A stretch of 55,367 nucleotides of DNA from an uncultured Bryobacteraceae bacterium (GCA_937920635.1 CAKZUE010000073.1:1-55367); one strand, 5' to 3'; shown: positions 1-9,282, counted from the stretch's first letter. Numbers and translations are program-made. Notes: a model not told the origin generated them from the letters alone.

Positions 1-1099
1 CGTACCCGCCGATGTCGGAGTTCAGCTTGCCCTTCGTCTGCCCCTCGAACTGCGGTTGCGGCAGCTTCACGCTCACCACCGCGGTCAGACCTTCGATCAC
101 GTCGTCGCCGGAGAGGTTGTTGTCCTTGAGGTCTTTCAGCAACCCCGATGCGCGCGCGCACGCGTTCAGCGTGCGGGTCATCGCAGTGCGGAAGCCGGTC
201 AGATGGGTGCCGCCATCGCGCGTATTGATGTTGTTGGCGAAGCTGAAAATCTGGTCGCTGTAACTGTCGTTCCACTGGAGCGCGATTTCGATCGAGAGCG
301 TCCCGCCGGATGGAAGCTCCCGTTCGCCTTCGATGACGATCGGCTTGTCATGCAGCACGTTCTTGCCGCGGTTCAGGTGCTTGATGAACTCGGCGATGCC
401 ACCGGAATAGTAGAACTCGTGTGTTTTGGGCGGGTCCACCCGCTCGTCGGTCAACGTGATGCGCAGGCCTTTGTTGAGAAAGGCCAGCTCGCGCAGCCGC
501 GTAGCCAGCGTATCGAAGTTGAACCGCGTCACCTCCATGATCGAGGAATCGGGCTTGAAGGTGATCTTGGTTCCCGTCTTGCGTCCCGCTTTGCCCGTCC
601 TGGCCAGCGGTGCCTTGGGCAGGCCGCGCTCGTAATCCTGCTCCCAGGTGTTGCCGTCGCGCCAGATCTCCAGATGCAGCCATTCCGACAAGGCGTTGAC
701 GCAGCTCACGCCAACCCCGTGCAGGCCGCCGGAGACCTTGTAGGAGTTCGAGTCGAATTTGCCGCCGGCGTGGAGCTTGGTCATCACGACTTCAGCCGCC
801 GACACCCCCTCGGTAGGATGCATATCCACCGGAATCCCGCGCCCGTTGTCCACCACGGTCACCGAATCATCAATGTGGATGACCACCTTGATATCGGTGC
901 AGAAGCCCGCCATCGCCTCGTCCACGGAGTTGTCCACCACCTCGTAGACCAGGTGATGCAGGCCTGCTTCTCCCGTTGATCCGATGTACATGGCAGGCCG
1001 CAGGCGCACCGCCTCCAGCCCCTCGAGCACCTTGATGCTCGACCCGTCATACCTCTCAGCGTGATTCAAATCCTTTGTGTCCTCTTGGGGTTTTTCCAT
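1..1099 (-). CDS. gyrB: DNA gyrase subunit B, N-terminal part (cut by window edge)
   Basis: GyrB is the ATPase subunit of DNA gyrase, which introduces negative supercoils. Only the first 366 codons lie in the window; the frame runs off the left edge without a stop. The translation from ATG at 1099 shows GHKL ATPase signatures: [11 protein letters not shown], the Asn-containing [27 protein letters not shown] and [17 protein letters not shown]. The start is fixed by the type II topoisomerase pattern (an [20 protein letters not shown] lead-in) and lies 14 nt after the dnaN stop, so the two are probably cotranscribed. The upstream ribosome site is weak (GAAGACGG), which suits translational coupling to dnaN. 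ParE is the main alternative, but the dnaA-dnaN context favours GyrB. Confidence 0.96.
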   Translation of the reverse strand, partial: MEKPQEDTKDLNHAERYDGSSIKVLEGLEAVRLRPAMYIGSTGEAGLHHLVYEVVDNSVDEAMAGFCTDIKVVIHIDDSVTVVDNGRGIPVDMHPTEGVSAAEVVMTKLHAGGKFDSNSYKVSGGLHGVGVSCVNALSEWLHLEIWRDGNTWEQDYERGLPKAPLARTGKAGRKTGTKITFKPDSSIMEVTRFNFDTLATRLRELAFLNKGLRITLTDERVDPPKTHEFYYSGGIAEFIKHLNRGKNVLHDKPIVIEGERELPSGGTLSIEIALQWNDSYSDQIFSFANNINTRDGGTHLTGFRTAMTRTLNACARASGLLKDLKDNNLSGDDVIEGLTAVVSVKLPQPQFEGQTKGKLNSDIGGY

Positions 1100-1113
1100 G
1101 CGCGGAACCGTCT

Positions 1114-2229
1114 TCAGATGCGCATCGGCATCACCACGTAACGGTACCGGTAGCCGTGTTCGCCCTCCGCCGGCATCAGCTCGCCGGCGCTCTGAGGGTC
1201 CTTGAAGTGGAACTCCACCTGCTCTTCCTGCGTCGCGCGCAGGAAGTCGAGCAGGTAGATCGCATTGAATCCGATCTCCGTGGTGGGCCCAGTGTAGTCC
1301 ACGGCAAGACTCTCTTCCGACTCGCCACTCTCCGACAAAGAGGAATGGATAGTCGCCTCGCCGTCGCCAAAGCGGATTTTCACCGCGCGCGAGCGCTCAT
1401 CGGAAAACTGCGAGACGCGCTCGATCGCCGCCCGGAACTCTTCCCGCGGCAGGGTCACTGTATGGGCATGCGACCGTGGCAGCACGCGCTCATAGTCCGG
1501 GAAGTTTCCCGCCAGCTTGCGCCCCGCCAAAAGGCGCGCTCCCATGCGGAAGAACAGATGGTTCTCATCCATGGCGAACTGGATCTGCTCTTCACTGCCG
1601 CCTGCGTCTGAAGCGAGCCTGGCCAACTCAAGCATCGCTTTGCGCGGGATCAGCGCCCGCTGCTCGCCAGCGAGTCCTGCAGGGTTCGGATATTCCACCA
1701 GCGCCAGGCGGTGGCCGTCCGTCGCCACCATGGTCAGTGTGTCCGGCTTCAGGACCAGCAACGCGCCGTTCAGAGTGAACCGTGATTCTTCAGCAGCGAT
1801 GGCAAACACGGTTCGGGAAATCATCGCCGAAAGCAGCCCCACTGGCAGTTCCGCCAGCGGTTCGGGCATGGGCGGCATCTCGGGGTACGTGTCCCGCGCA
1901 AGGCCCGCGATTTTCGTCTTCGAACGGCCGCAGGTCAGCGTCGCCCAGTTGGTGTCACTGAACTTGACGCGGATCTCTTCATCCGGCAGCAACCGCACAT
2001 AGTCGAGCAGCTTCTTCGCCGGCAGCGTGCCGCCGCCTTCGGCGCTCACCTTCGCCGGCGCCTGGCAGCGGATGCTCAACTCGAGGTCCGTCGCCGAAAT
2101 GCTCACCGTGTCGCCAGCCGCCTCCAGCAGCACGTTGGACAGAACGGGCAGCGTCGCTTTCTTCTCCACCACGCCTTGGGATAGGCCCAGCTCGCGAACG
2201 AGGTCGGCCTTGCTGACGGTGAACTCCAT
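1114..2229 (-). CDS. dnaN: DNA polymerase III beta subunit (sliding clamp)
   Basis: This is the ring-shaped processivity clamp that tethers DNA polymerase III to DNA. The product has 371 residues, the normal family length, made of three repeated clamp domains. It begins [20 protein letters not shown] and contains [12 protein letters not shown] in domain 1 and [12 protein letters not shown] in domain 2. It ends [10 protein letters not shown], matching the canonical C-terminal VMPMRL that lines the partner-binding pocket. It lies between dnaA and gyrB on the same strand; recF, often the next gene, is absent. A promoter-like -10 (TATAAT) lies about 125 nt upstream in the dnaA-dnaN gap. Confidence 0.97.
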   Translation of the reverse strand: MEFTVSKADLVRELGLSQGVVEKKATLPVLSNVLLEAAGDTVSISATDLELSIRCQAPAKVSAEGGGTLPAKKLLDYVRLLPDEEIRVKFSDTNWATLTCGRSKTKIAGLARDTYPEMPPMPEPLAELPVGLLSAMISRTVFAIAAEESRFTLNGALLVLKPDTLTMVATDGHRLALVEYPNPAGLAGEQRALIPRKAMLELARLASDAGGSEEQIQFAMDENHLFFRMGARLLAGRKLAGNFPDYERVLPRSHAHTVTLPREEFRAAIERVSQFSDERSRAVKIRFGDGEATIHSSLSESGESEESLAVDYTGPTTEIGFNAIYLLDFLRATQEEQVEFHFKDPQSAGELMPAEGEHGYRYRYVVMPMRI

Positions 2230-2354
2230 ACATCCAGTCCTCTTATCCGATCAGCGCTTGTGCGCCTTACTCCCTGATACTGGCTTACTCTCCCCTGCAG
2301 ACTCTTCCTTTACCGGATTCGTAGGTGCTGTGAATATGTCAGTATCCAACCTAA

Positions 2355-2360
2355 ATTATA
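2355..2360 (-). promoter_or_regulatory. -10 element of the dnaN-gyrB promoter
   Basis: A perfect TATAAT reads on the minus strand in the AT-rich part of the dnaA-dnaN gap. It predicts a start near 2348 and a leader of about 120 nt before dnaN. No good -35 is seen 16-18 nt upstream. The placement in an otherwise GC-rich gap supports it. Confidence 0.45.
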
Positions 2361-2447
2361 CAAAACTTTGACCGTTCCCGTTTCAGTTTGCTGTGATTCA
2401 TGAAGGTGGCTGATGTGGCCGGTCCGGGCCTCCCAGCCAGGTTCCAC

Positions 2448-2493
2448 ATCGTCCGCAGGGCACACAGAGACGCCTCTGTGGAAAACGGACGAT
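2448..2493. repeat. Nested inverted repeat just past the dnaA stop
   Basis: An outer stem ATCGTCCG (2448-2455) pairs with CGGACGAT (2486-2493). An inner stem CACAGAG (2463-2469) pairs with CTCTGTG (2474-2480) around an ACGC loop. The structure begins 3 nt beyond the dnaA stop and contains a DnaA-box-like TGTGGAAAA. It could be a dnaA terminator, though no T-run follows, or a structural element of the origin. Confidence 0.5.
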
Positions 2494-2495
2494 CT

Positions 2496-3839
2496 TCACT
2501 GGAATGAGTCCATCAGGCTGTGAATGAGCCTGTTGATCTCGGGATCTTTGCGGCGCAATTCTTCCACCTTGCGGATGGCGTGGAGGACGGTTGTATGGTG
2601 CTTGCCTCCAAAGTGCCGTCCGATCTCAGGCAGCGAGGCGCCGGTGACTTCACGGCTGAGATACATCGCCACCTGCCGGGGACGGCTGATCTCGTGCGCG
2701 TTCGTCTTCTGCTTGAGCTGGGCGGGCTGGAGCCCGAAGTGTTCCGCCACCGCGCGAATCACAGCCTCAATGGAGACGCGGCGTTCGGAAGTGTGCAGCA
2801 GATGCCTGAGCGCCTGCTGCGCCATTGCGACGCTGATCGGGGCTCCGGTGACCGAGGAATATGCCAGGAGCTTTGTGAAGGCGCCTTCCAGCTCGCGGAC
2901 GCTGGACCGGATCCTGGTTGCGAGAAGGATGCGCACGTCCTCGGGAAGCCGGATACCCTCCGCTTCTGCCTTCTTGTCGAGGATCGCCATCTTTGTTTCG
3001 AGATCCGGAGGCTGAACGTCCACCATGAGCCCCCATTCGAAACGCGTTCGCAGGCGCTCGACGAGTCCCGGAATGTTTTTCGGGATCTCGTCGCTGGAGA
3101 TCACGATCTGCTTCTGGTGGTCGTAGAGGGAGTTGAATGTATGGAAAAACTCTTCCTGCGTGCGCTCTTTGCCGCCCAGCACGTGGATGTCGTCAATCAG
3201 CAGAGCATCCGCGCCCCGGTAGTGTTGCTGGAATGATTGCATTCTGCCGGCGCGCAGGCTCTGGATCATCTCGTTCATGAACTGCTCGCCTGTCGTGTAC
3301 ACGACGCGGATGCGCGGATGTTCGTCGAGCAGCGCCCGGCCAATGGCATGCAGCAGGTGCGTCTTGCCCATGCCGCTGCCGCCGTAAATGAACAGAGGGT
3401 TGTAGCGCACGGCAGGCTGGCGCGCCACTGCGCAGGCTGCGGCATGGGCAAACTGGTTGCAGGAGCCCACCACAAACGTGTCGAACGTGAAACGCGCATT
3501 CAACTGAGTGGCAGGGTCAGGGAAAGCGAAGTCTTCGCGTCCTGCTCCCGCTGCCGTTCGCTCCACGGTGCGCGGCGCCTGCCCTTTGCCCGGAGCCGCG
3601 ACGTACCGGATTCTGATCTTGGGCACGGCAGCAGCCTCGCGCGCCTGCTCCACCGCCGGCGCAAGCTGCTTTTCCAGCCACGTTCTGGCGTATTCGTCGG
3701 GAACGGCTACCTCCAGGCAGTCCGGCGACTCCTCCAGCAACTCCGTCCGCGATACCCAGTTGTCAAATGCTTCCCCAGGGAGAATTTGGGACAACTGCTC
3801 CTTGATGCTCTCCCATGTGTTCTTGGCCGCTGTTAGCAC
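2496..3839 (-). CDS. dnaA: Chromosomal replication initiator protein DnaA
   Basis: DnaA binds origin boxes and melts oriC. The protein has the N-terminal WESIKEQLSQILPGEAFDNW domain I, Walker A GGSGMGKTHL, Walker B ALLIDDIHVL, and domain IV ending in a helix-turn-helix with SLPEIGRHFGGKHHTTVLHA. The frame stays open to another GTG at 3875 (459 residues). I prefer GTG at 3839 (447 residues) because GGAG sits 8 nt before it, and the protein then starts MLTAAKNTWESIKEQL, like other DnaA proteins. The 3875 start has no usable ribosome site. DnaA-box-like sequences overlap the 5' end, which could allow autoregulation. Confidence 0.97.
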   Translation of the reverse strand: MLTAAKNTWESIKEQLSQILPGEAFDNWVSRTELLEESPDCLEVAVPDEYARTWLEKQLAPAVEQAREAAAVPKIRIRYVAAPGKGQAPRTVERTAAGAGREDFAFPDPATQLNARFTFDTFVVGSCNQFAHAAACAVARQPAVRYNPLFIYGGSGMGKTHLLHAIGRALLDEHPRIRVVYTTGEQFMNEMIQSLRAGRMQSFQQHYRGADALLIDDIHVLGGKERTQEEFFHTFNSLYDHQKQIVISSDEIPKNIPGLVERLRTRFEWGLMVDVQPPDLETKMAILDKKAEAEGIRLPEDVRILLATRIRSSVRELEGAFTKLLAYSSVTGAPISVAMAQQALRHLLHTSERRVSIEAVIRAVAEHFGLQPAQLKQKTNAHEISRPRQVAMYLSREVTGASLPEIGRHFGGKHHTTVLHAIRKVEELRRKDPEINRLIHSLMDSFQ

Positions 3840-4231
3840 TGGTAGATCTCCACAACTTTCACACAAGATTTCCACATAGTGGAACCCGGGTACATTTCCT
3901 CTCCCTGATCCGGTGTGCGCTCCTCACGAGGCGGAGTTCCCTGATGGGAAGTGACCTTCCCGGCACTCCGCAGCCGCACCGGCGTTGTTCAGAATATCAC
4001 AGTTGCCGCGCTGCGTCCGGCAACTCGAAATCAATTTGTAACACGTTGACAAACAGTTAGTTACTACAAAAAACGTGTTTGCGGAGTCCACTGTCATTTC
4101 GGGCTCGTTTTGTTCTGGGCTGGAGTCCAAGACTCTGACCTGCAAAGCCGTATCCGGCTTTGCGGAGAGCCTGTGCCGGGGCCGATTTGACAGCCCGCGC
4201 TCCCTGCGGCAAAATGGGAGTGAACTCCCGG
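3840..4231. other. dnaA upstream region, about 390 nt without a gene
   Basis: This non-coding gap lies between dnaA and tRNA-Gly. The end nearest dnaA has three TTTCCACA-type motifs: TCTCCACAA near 3847, TTTCACACA near 3857 and ATTTCCACA at 3868-3876. These resemble degenerate DnaA boxes. An AT-rich patch lies at 4030-4080. No strong sigma70 promoter for dnaA was recognised; a TATTCT around 4000 on the minus strand is a weak -10 candidate. The right end holds the tRNA-Gly promoter. Confidence 0.4.
4187..4215 (+). promoter_or_regulatory. Promoter of tRNA-Gly
   Basis: A perfect -35 TTGACA (4187-4192) is separated by exactly 17 nt from a -10-like CAAAAT (4210-4215). The predicted start near 4222 lies about 10 nt before the mature tRNA 5' end, as expected for a stable-RNA promoter. 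Confidence 0.7.
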
Positions 4232-4307
<76 letters not shown>

Positions 4308-4360
4308 TTCTCCCGCCGCCTGCAGCCCCCGCCCCCGTGGCTCCAGCAGGCTTCCTGGCA

Positions 4361-4741
4361 TCATCCCCTTCCTGGGCGCCGCCGCAAGCGGTTCAGCAGC
4401 CTTCGCCTGCGCGACTCGGCCCGGAGCACCTGGCGCTCATCCATGCCGAAGTAGTGTGCCACCTCGTGCCAGATGGTCTCCCGCACGAGGCGGCGCAGAT
4501 CCTCCTGATCGCGCGCCATGCGCTCGTGCGGCCCCTGGAAGATGGTGATCTGGTCCGGCATCCGCACCGGCTCGCTTACGCTGCGCTCGGTCAGCGGGCG
4601 GCCCTCGTACAGCCCCAGCAACCCCGGCCGGGGCGGCTCCGGCTCCACCACGAACACGACATTGCGCAGCAGCCTGCGGAAGCGCGGCGGCACGACGTCC
4701 ATGCACTCCTCCACAAGGCGGTCAAAATCCCTGGGCGACAT
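4361..4741 (-). CDS. Zincin-type metallopeptidase family protein
   Basis: This is a short 126-residue protein with a zinc-protease motif HEVAHYFGMDE at residues 92-102. That matches the HExxHxxGxxD pattern: H92 and H96 bind metal, E93 is catalytic and D101 is the probable third ligand. The size and the preceding PDQITIFQGPHE segment fit the small metallopeptidase family PF06262, whose substrates are largely unknown. No signal peptide is visible, so it is probably cytoplasmic. The Arg-rich tail is unusual. It is divergent from the ferredoxin-like gene at 4775 with only 33 nt between them. Confidence 0.82.
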   Translation of the reverse strand: MSPRDFDRLVEECMDVVPPRFRRLLRNVVFVVEPEPPRPGLLGLYEGRPLTERSVSEPVRMPDQITIFQGPHERMARDQEDLRRLVRETIWHEVAHYFGMDERQVLRAESRRRRLLNRLRRRPGRG

Positions 4742-4774
4742 GCGGGGCCCTCTGTTTCAGTTAACTTGGAAACT

Positions 4775-5149
4775 ATGAGCGACGCAAAGCTGGAGGGCAG
4801 GGCCGCAGCGCTCGGCATCGGCTCGCTCCGGCGTCACATCTTCCTGTGCGCGGATCAGACCGAGCCGAAGTGCTGCACGCGCGAAGAGGGGCAGCGCGCC
4901 TGGGAATATCTGAAGAAGCGCCTGCGCGCGGAGCCGGGCATTTTTCGCACGAGGGCGAACTGTCTGCGGCTGTGCGAGCAGGGCCCGATTGCAGTGGTCT
5001 ATCCGGAGGGCATCTGGTACCGCGGGGCCACGGCCGAAGTGCTGGCCCGCATCGTCGATGAACACCTGATTGGCGGGCGTCCGGTGGAAGATTACATCGT
5101 CGCGCGCGACCCTCTGGCAGGTCCCGCGCAGCCGCAGGAACCGCAATAG
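4775..5149 (+). CDS. (2Fe-2S) ferredoxin domain-containing protein
   Basis: This 124-residue protein resembles thioredoxin-like 2Fe-2S ferredoxins. Cysteines sit at 25, 33, 34, 63 and 67 in HIFLCADQTEPKCC and ANCLRLCEQGP. The family uses a Cx(8-12)C plus CxxxC arrangement to bind one 2Fe-2S cluster. It probably acts as a small electron carrier; its partner is unknown. The ATG at 4775 is preceded by TTAACT, a possible -10, suggesting a very short leader. It lies 29 nt before cmk and may be cotranscribed with cmk-lysC, although no functional link is evident. Confidence 0.8.
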   Translation: MSDAKLEGRAAALGIGSLRRHIFLCADQTEPKCCTREEGQRAWEYLKKRLRAEPGIFRTRANCLRLCEQGPIAVVYPEGIWYRGATAEVLARIVDEHLIGGRPVEDYIVARDPLAGPAQPQEPQ

Positions 5150-5178
5150 CAGCCTGTTACACTGAGGGAAACACCACG

Positions 5179-5865
5179 TTGGGAAAAACAATCACCGTCG
5201 CCATCGACGGCCCGGCCGGGGCGGGCAAGAGCACAATGGCCCGCCGGCTGGCCGAGCGTCTCGGCTTTGTCTACATCGACACCGGCGCGATGTACCGCGC
5301 CATCGCGCTCTCCGCCCGCCGCCTCGGCATCGGGTGGGATGACGCCGCGCGCCTGGAGAAGCTGGCCCGCGAGGCCCGCATAGAGCTGCCGGGCGGCGGA
5401 CGCGTCCTGCTCGACGGCGAAGACATCAGCCTGGAGATCCGGGATCCGGAAATCTCGGAAGGCGCGTCGCGCGTCTCGGCCATCCCCGGCGTCCGCCGGG
5501 CGCTCGTCGAGAAACAGCAGCAGATGGGCCGCGAGGCGTCCGTCGTGATGGAGGGACGCGACATCGGCACCGTCGTGTTCCCTGATGCCGAGGTGAAGAT
5601 CTACCTGGACGCCACGCCGGAAGAGCGCACGCGGCGGCGGCTGAAGGATCTCGCCGCGCGGGGAGTGCAGGCCGGGTTCGCCCAGGTGCTGAGCGAGATC
5701 CAGCGCCGTGATGAGCGCGATTCGACGCGCGCCGACTCGCCCCTGCGTCAGGCGCCCGACGCGATCTACGTCGATTCCACCTCCATGAACGAGGACGAGG
5801 TCGAAGAGGCGCTGCTGAAGATCGTACGTGCCCGCACCAGCAACGGAAAGGAAGTCACCAGTTGA
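5179..5865 (+). CDS. cmk: Cytidylate kinase
   Basis: The enzyme phosphorylates CMP and dCMP to the diphosphates in pyrimidine nucleotide metabolism. The 228-residue product carries P-loop IDGPAGAGKSTMARRLAERL at the N-terminus, then FVYIDTGAMYRAIAL and VVMEGRDIGTVVFPDAEVKIYLDA, all hallmarks of Cmk. Translation starts at TTG (5179), with GAGGGAA placed 8 nt upstream and no better start nearby. The stop overlaps the lysC start by 4 nt, indicating translational coupling. Confidence 0.96.
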   Translation: MGKTITVAIDGPAGAGKSTMARRLAERLGFVYIDTGAMYRAIALSARRLGIGWDDAARLEKLAREARIELPGGGRVLLDGEDISLEIRDPEISEGASRVSAIPGVRRALVEKQQQMGREASVVMEGRDIGTVVFPDAEVKIYLDATPEERTRRRLKDLAARGVQAGFAQVLSEIQRRDERDSTRADSPLRQAPDAIYVDSTSMNEDEVEEALLKIVRARTSNGKEVTS

Positions 5866-7271
5866 AAGATCTGCTCGTGATGAAATTCGGCGGAACCAGC
5901 ATGGGCTCCGCTGAGCGCATCCGCTCCGCAGCCGCTCTTTGCGAGGAAGCCTGGCGGCAGCGGCCCACAGTGGTCATCGTCTCCGCCATGGCGAAAGTCA
6001 CCGATATGCTGCTGGAGGCCCTGCGTCACGCCGAGGGCGGCGATGAGGCGGGGCTGGATCGGCTGCTCGGGCAGCTCGACGGGAAACACCGGCAGTGCTG
6101 CGCAGAGCTGCTCGAGGGGGAGAAACGCGAGGAGACGCAGCGGATTCTCGACGGCATCATCGAGGAATTTTCTCGAATCGCCCGCGGGGTGTTGATGCTC
6201 GGCGAGCGTCCCCCGCGCTCCGTGGATGAAGCAGTGGCCGCCGGCGAACGCCTCAGCGCGGCTCTGATGGCGGCTTGCCTGCAAAGCCGCGGCGTGGACG
6301 CGTCCGCCGTCAACGGCTGGGACGTCATCGTCACGGATGCCGTCTTCGGCAACGCCAGCCCGCTGATGCCGCAGACCCGCGAAAAAGCGCGCGCCCTCCT
6401 TCTGCCCGCACTGGAGCAGCGGCGCGTGCCGGTCGTCACCGGCTTCAACGGCGCCACGCTGGACGGCCGCCCCACCACGCTTGGCCGCGGCGGCAGCGAT
6501 TTCTCCGCCTCCATCCTCGCGTCGGTTCTCGACGCCTCCGAGCTGTGGATCTGGAGCGACGTCGACGGCATTCTTTCAGCCGATCCCCGGCTGGTGCCGG
6601 GCGCGCGGGTGCTCGAGGAGATCACTTACCGGGAAGCCGCCGAGCTCGCCTACAATGGCGCCAAGGTCCTGCACCCCCGCACGCTCGCACCGCTGATGGA
6701 AAAGGGCATCCCGGTATGGAGCCGCAACAGCTTCAACCCGTCGTTCCCCGGCACCAAGATTGTTCCGGAGACCAAAGACGGCCCCATCGGACCGCGCGCC
6801 GTCACTTCCATGACCAACGTGGCGCTGGTGAGCGTCGATCCCGCCAGCGCCGTGCTGAGCGGCACCAAGATCATGGCCCGGAGCCTGGAGGCGCTGGCCG
6901 CGGCCAACGCCGAAGTGCTCGCCCTCACCAGCTCCAGTTACCGGCAGAACTTCTGCTTCCTGATCCGGACCGCGGAACTGCCGGCCGTCATCGAGAAGCT
7001 GGAGGCGGCGTTCTCGCTCGAACTGGCCCACGGCTACCTGCATCCCATCGACGTCGACCTCGACGTCGGGCTGATCGCCATCGTCGGCGAGGGCATGCGC
7101 GGCCACCCCGGCCTCGCGGGCCGGATCTTCACCGCCATCTCGCAACAAAGTGTCAACATCATCGCCATCGCCCAGGGCTCCAGCGAGCTCACCATCGGCA
7201 TTGTCGTCCGCAAGGACGGCGTAGAGAAGGCCGTCCGCGCCATCCACGAGGAGTGCGGTCTCGGGCGGTGA
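5862..7271 (+). CDS. lysC: Aspartate kinase (lysine/threonine/methionine pathway)
   Basis: This cytoplasmic enzyme catalyses the first step of the aspartate family pathway, making aspartyl phosphate. The 469-residue protein has KFGGTSMGSAERI near residue 8, TLGRGGSDFSASILA in the kinase core, and two C-terminal ACT domains (about 310-380 and 390-465, the latter with VGEGMRGHPGLAGRIFTAIS). This matches the AK III/ThrA-type class, which is normally feedback-inhibited by an end product. No homoserine dehydrogenase domain is fused. The TTG start at 5862 is backed by AAAGGAAG; an in-frame ATG six codons later is the alternative. Confidence 0.94.
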   Translation: MKDLLVMKFGGTSMGSAERIRSAAALCEEAWRQRPTVVIVSAMAKVTDMLLEALRHAEGGDEAGLDRLLGQLDGKHRQCCAELLEGEKREETQRILDGIIEEFSRIARGVLMLGERPPRSVDEAVAAGERLSAALMAACLQSRGVDASAVNGWDVIVTDAVFGNASPLMPQTREKARALLLPALEQRRVPVVTGFNGATLDGRPTTLGRGGSDFSASILASVLDASELWIWSDVDGILSADPRLVPGARVLEEITYREAAELAYNGAKVLHPRTLAPLMEKGIPVWSRNSFNPSFPGTKIVPETKDGPIGPRAVTSMTNVALVSVDPASAVLSGTKIMARSLEALAAANAEVLALTSSSYRQNFCFLIRTAELPAVIEKLEAAFSLELAHGYLHPIDVDLDVGLIAIVGEGMRGHPGLAGRIFTAISQQSVNIIAIAQGSSELTIGIVVRKDGVEKAVRAIHEECGLGR

Positions 7272-7285
7272 TCGCCGCCCGGCGC

Positions 7286-7291
7286 TATAAT
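7286..7291 (+). promoter_or_regulatory. -10 element upstream of the peptidyl-prolyl isomerase gene
   Basis: A perfect TATAAT lies in the 51-nt gap after lysC and predicts a start near 7298, about 25 nt before the ATG at 7323. No recognisable -35 accompanies it. A good ribosome site, AGGAG, sits 7 nt before the ATG. Confidence 0.5.
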
Positions 7292-7322
7292 AGGTTTTTC
7301 GCCTAGTTTCAGGAGTTTCCCC

Positions 7323-9254
7323 ATGTTTGATCTGTTCCGCAGCCGCGAGCGGACTGTGCGCTATCTGCTCGGCGCCCTGCTCCTTCTGGTCGCCGCCTCC
7401 ATGGTCATCACCCTGGTTCCGGGCTACGGTACCGGGTGGGCGGGCGGCTCGGATCCCACCATTCTGGCGGAAGTCGGAGATCACCGCATCACCGTTCAGG
7501 ACGTCCGCAAGATCATTCAGCGCGAGGTGAAAGGCAACATCCCCGAGGGCATGGCTTCCGTCTATGTGCCGTCGGTGGTGCAGCAGCTCGTCGCCTTCCG
7601 CGCTACAGCGTTGCTGGCTGAACAGATGGGTTTCCGCGTCACCGACGAAGAGCTGGCACGCATCGTGCGCGAGCTGTACCCGCAGCTTTGGCCGGGCGGC
7701 ACCTTCGCGGGCAAGGAGGCATACTCGCAGTATCTGGCCTCGCAGAACATGACCATCCCGGAATTTGAAGAGACGCTGCGCAGCCAGATCCTTCAGGCGC
7801 GGCTCGACACGCTCGCTCTGGAGGGCACCGTGGTCACCCCGCAGGAGGTGGAAGCCGAGTTCCGCCGCCGCAACGAAGCCATCAAAGTGCAGACCGTCGG
7901 CGTCAATCCGGCCATCGTCCGTTCCCGGGTCACCGTCAATGACGCCGAGCTGGCGGCGTTCTTCGAGAAGAACAAGTCCTCGTACCGGGTTCCGGAAAAG
8001 CGTTCGTTGCTGATCTTCGCCCTCGATGAAGCGCAGGTCGGCGCCACCGTCCAGGTGCCGGAAGCGCAGCTTCGCGAGGCTTACGCGCAGCAGCAGGACC
8101 GTTTCCGCACGCCGGAGCGCGTGCGCGCGCGCCACATCCTCATCAAGACCCTCGACCGCCCCGAGTCCGAAATCCCTGTTTTGCAGAAGAAGGCTGAAGA
8201 TCTGCTGAAGGAGCTGAAAGCCGGCGGCGACTTCGCCGAGCTGGCGAAGAAGAACTCGGAAGATCCCGGCTCGGCGTCCAAGGGCGGCGACCTCGACTGG
8301 ATCACCCGCGGCCAGACCGTCCCGGAATTCGAACAGGCGGCCTTCACGCTCAAGCCGCGCGAGCTGAGCGGCGTCATCAAGACCCAGTACGGCTTCCATA
8401 TCATCCAGGTGCTGGAACACGAAACGGCCCGCCTCCGGCCGTTCGAAGAAGTGCGCGCGGAACTGGCTGCCGAGGCCAAGCGCGCTCAGGTGTACGACAA
8501 GATGCAGCGCGTGGCGGATGAGATCCGGGCCGCGCTGGTCCGCTCGCGCGACGAGGCGGAGAAGATCGCCCGCGAGAATGGCGTGACGGTGGTCCGCGCC
8601 GAGAATGTCGGCCCGGGCGACCCCGTCCAGGAGATTGGCGTCAATCAGCAGTTCAACAGCGCCGTGCAGGGGCTGCCGGTCAACGGGGTCACCCCTGTGG
8701 TGCAGGTTTCGCCGTCCAAGCTCGCCGTCGCGCAGGTGATCGAAATCCGGCCCGCCCGGCAGGCGGAGCTGAAGGAAGTGCTGGCCGATGTGCGCAACAG
8801 TTACGTCATCGAGAAGTCCACTGAGCTGGCGCGCAAGATCGGCGCCGAGATGGAAGCGCGCGCGAAAGCGGGCGTCAAGGATCCGGCGCAACTGGCTAAA
8901 GAGTTCGGCCTGGAAGTGAAAACGTCGGATTTCGTCACGCGCATCATGAGCGTGGAAGGGGTAGGGCCGGCCGGTGTGCTCGAAGAGGCGTTCCAGGCGG
9001 AACCCGGCACTTCCGTCGGTCCGATCCGCGCCATGGGCGGCGTGTTCTTCGCCAAAGTGCTTGAAAAGCGCCCGGCCGACATGACCCAGCTTGCCGCGCA
9101 GCGGGCGGGGATTCTGCAGGAACTCAAAGGGCAGCGGGCGCGGGAGCGCAGCGAACTGATGCGCGCCGGCATTGTCGAAGAGCTCACCCGCAAGAAGAAG
9201 ATCAAGATCTACGAGCAGAACATCCAGAGGCTCGTTTCGGCCTACTCGAGCTGA
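7323..9254 (+). CDS. SurA/PpiD-like peptidyl-prolyl isomerase, membrane anchored
   Basis: This is a probable periplasmic folding factor for envelope proteins. The 643-residue product has one N-terminal transmembrane segment (about residues 14-34), a SurA_N/PpiD-type chaperone region, and a parvulin rotamase domain around residues 262-360 (VRARHILIKTL through GGDLDWITRGQTVPEFEQAA to QYGFHIIQV). A long helical C-terminal region follows. The layout matches PpiD, which is anchored near the Sec translocon. The start is clear: ATG preceded by AGGAG at 7 nt. The gene stands alone behind its own -10 element. Confidence 0.9.
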   Translation: MFDLFRSRERTVRYLLGALLLLVAASMVITLVPGYGTGWAGGSDPTILAEVGDHRITVQDVRKIIQREVKGNIPEGMASVYVPSVVQQLVAFRATALLAEQMGFRVTDEELARIVRELYPQLWPGGTFAGKEAYSQYLASQNMTIPEFEETLRSQILQARLDTLALEGTVVTPQEVEAEFRRRNEAIKVQTVGVNPAIVRSRVTVNDAELAAFFEKNKSSYRVPEKRSLLIFALDEAQVGATVQVPEAQLREAYAQQQDRFRTPERVRARHILIKTLDRPESEIPVLQKKAEDLLKELKAGGDFAELAKKNSEDPGSASKGGDLDWITRGQTVPEFEQAAFTLKPRELSGVIKTQYGFHIIQVLEHETARLRPFEEVRAELAAEAKRAQVYDKMQRVADEIRAALVRSRDEAEKIARENGVTVVRAENVGPGDPVQEIGVNQQFNSAVQGLPVNGVTPVVQVSPSKLAVAQVIEIRPARQAELKEVLADVRNSYVIEKSTELARKIGAEMEARAKAGVKDPAQLAKEFGLEVKTSDFVTRIMSVEGVGPAGVLEEAFQAEPGTSVGPIRAMGGVFFAKVLEKRPADMTQLAAQRAGILQELKGQRARERSELMRAGIVEELTRKKKIKIYEQNIQRLVSAYSS

Positions 9255-9282
9255 CCTGAGCCGCGGACGCTGTCTGTGGCAG

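Larger units (their letters stand above)
2230..2495. other. dnaA-dnaN intergenic region, oriC candidate
   Basis: This is a 266-nt non-coding gap. It contains an AT-rich stretch around 2340-2400 and a minus-strand -10 hexamer TATAAT (2355-2360). There are two DnaA-box-like 9-mers: TTATACAAA near 2356-2364, and TTTTCCACA read on the minus strand at 2477-2485. A nested inverted repeat lies next to the dnaA stop. dnaA-dnaN gaps are origins in many bacteria, but the dense array of consensus TTATCCACA boxes expected of a strong oriC is not visible, so the origin assignment is only suggestive. Confidence 0.4.
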
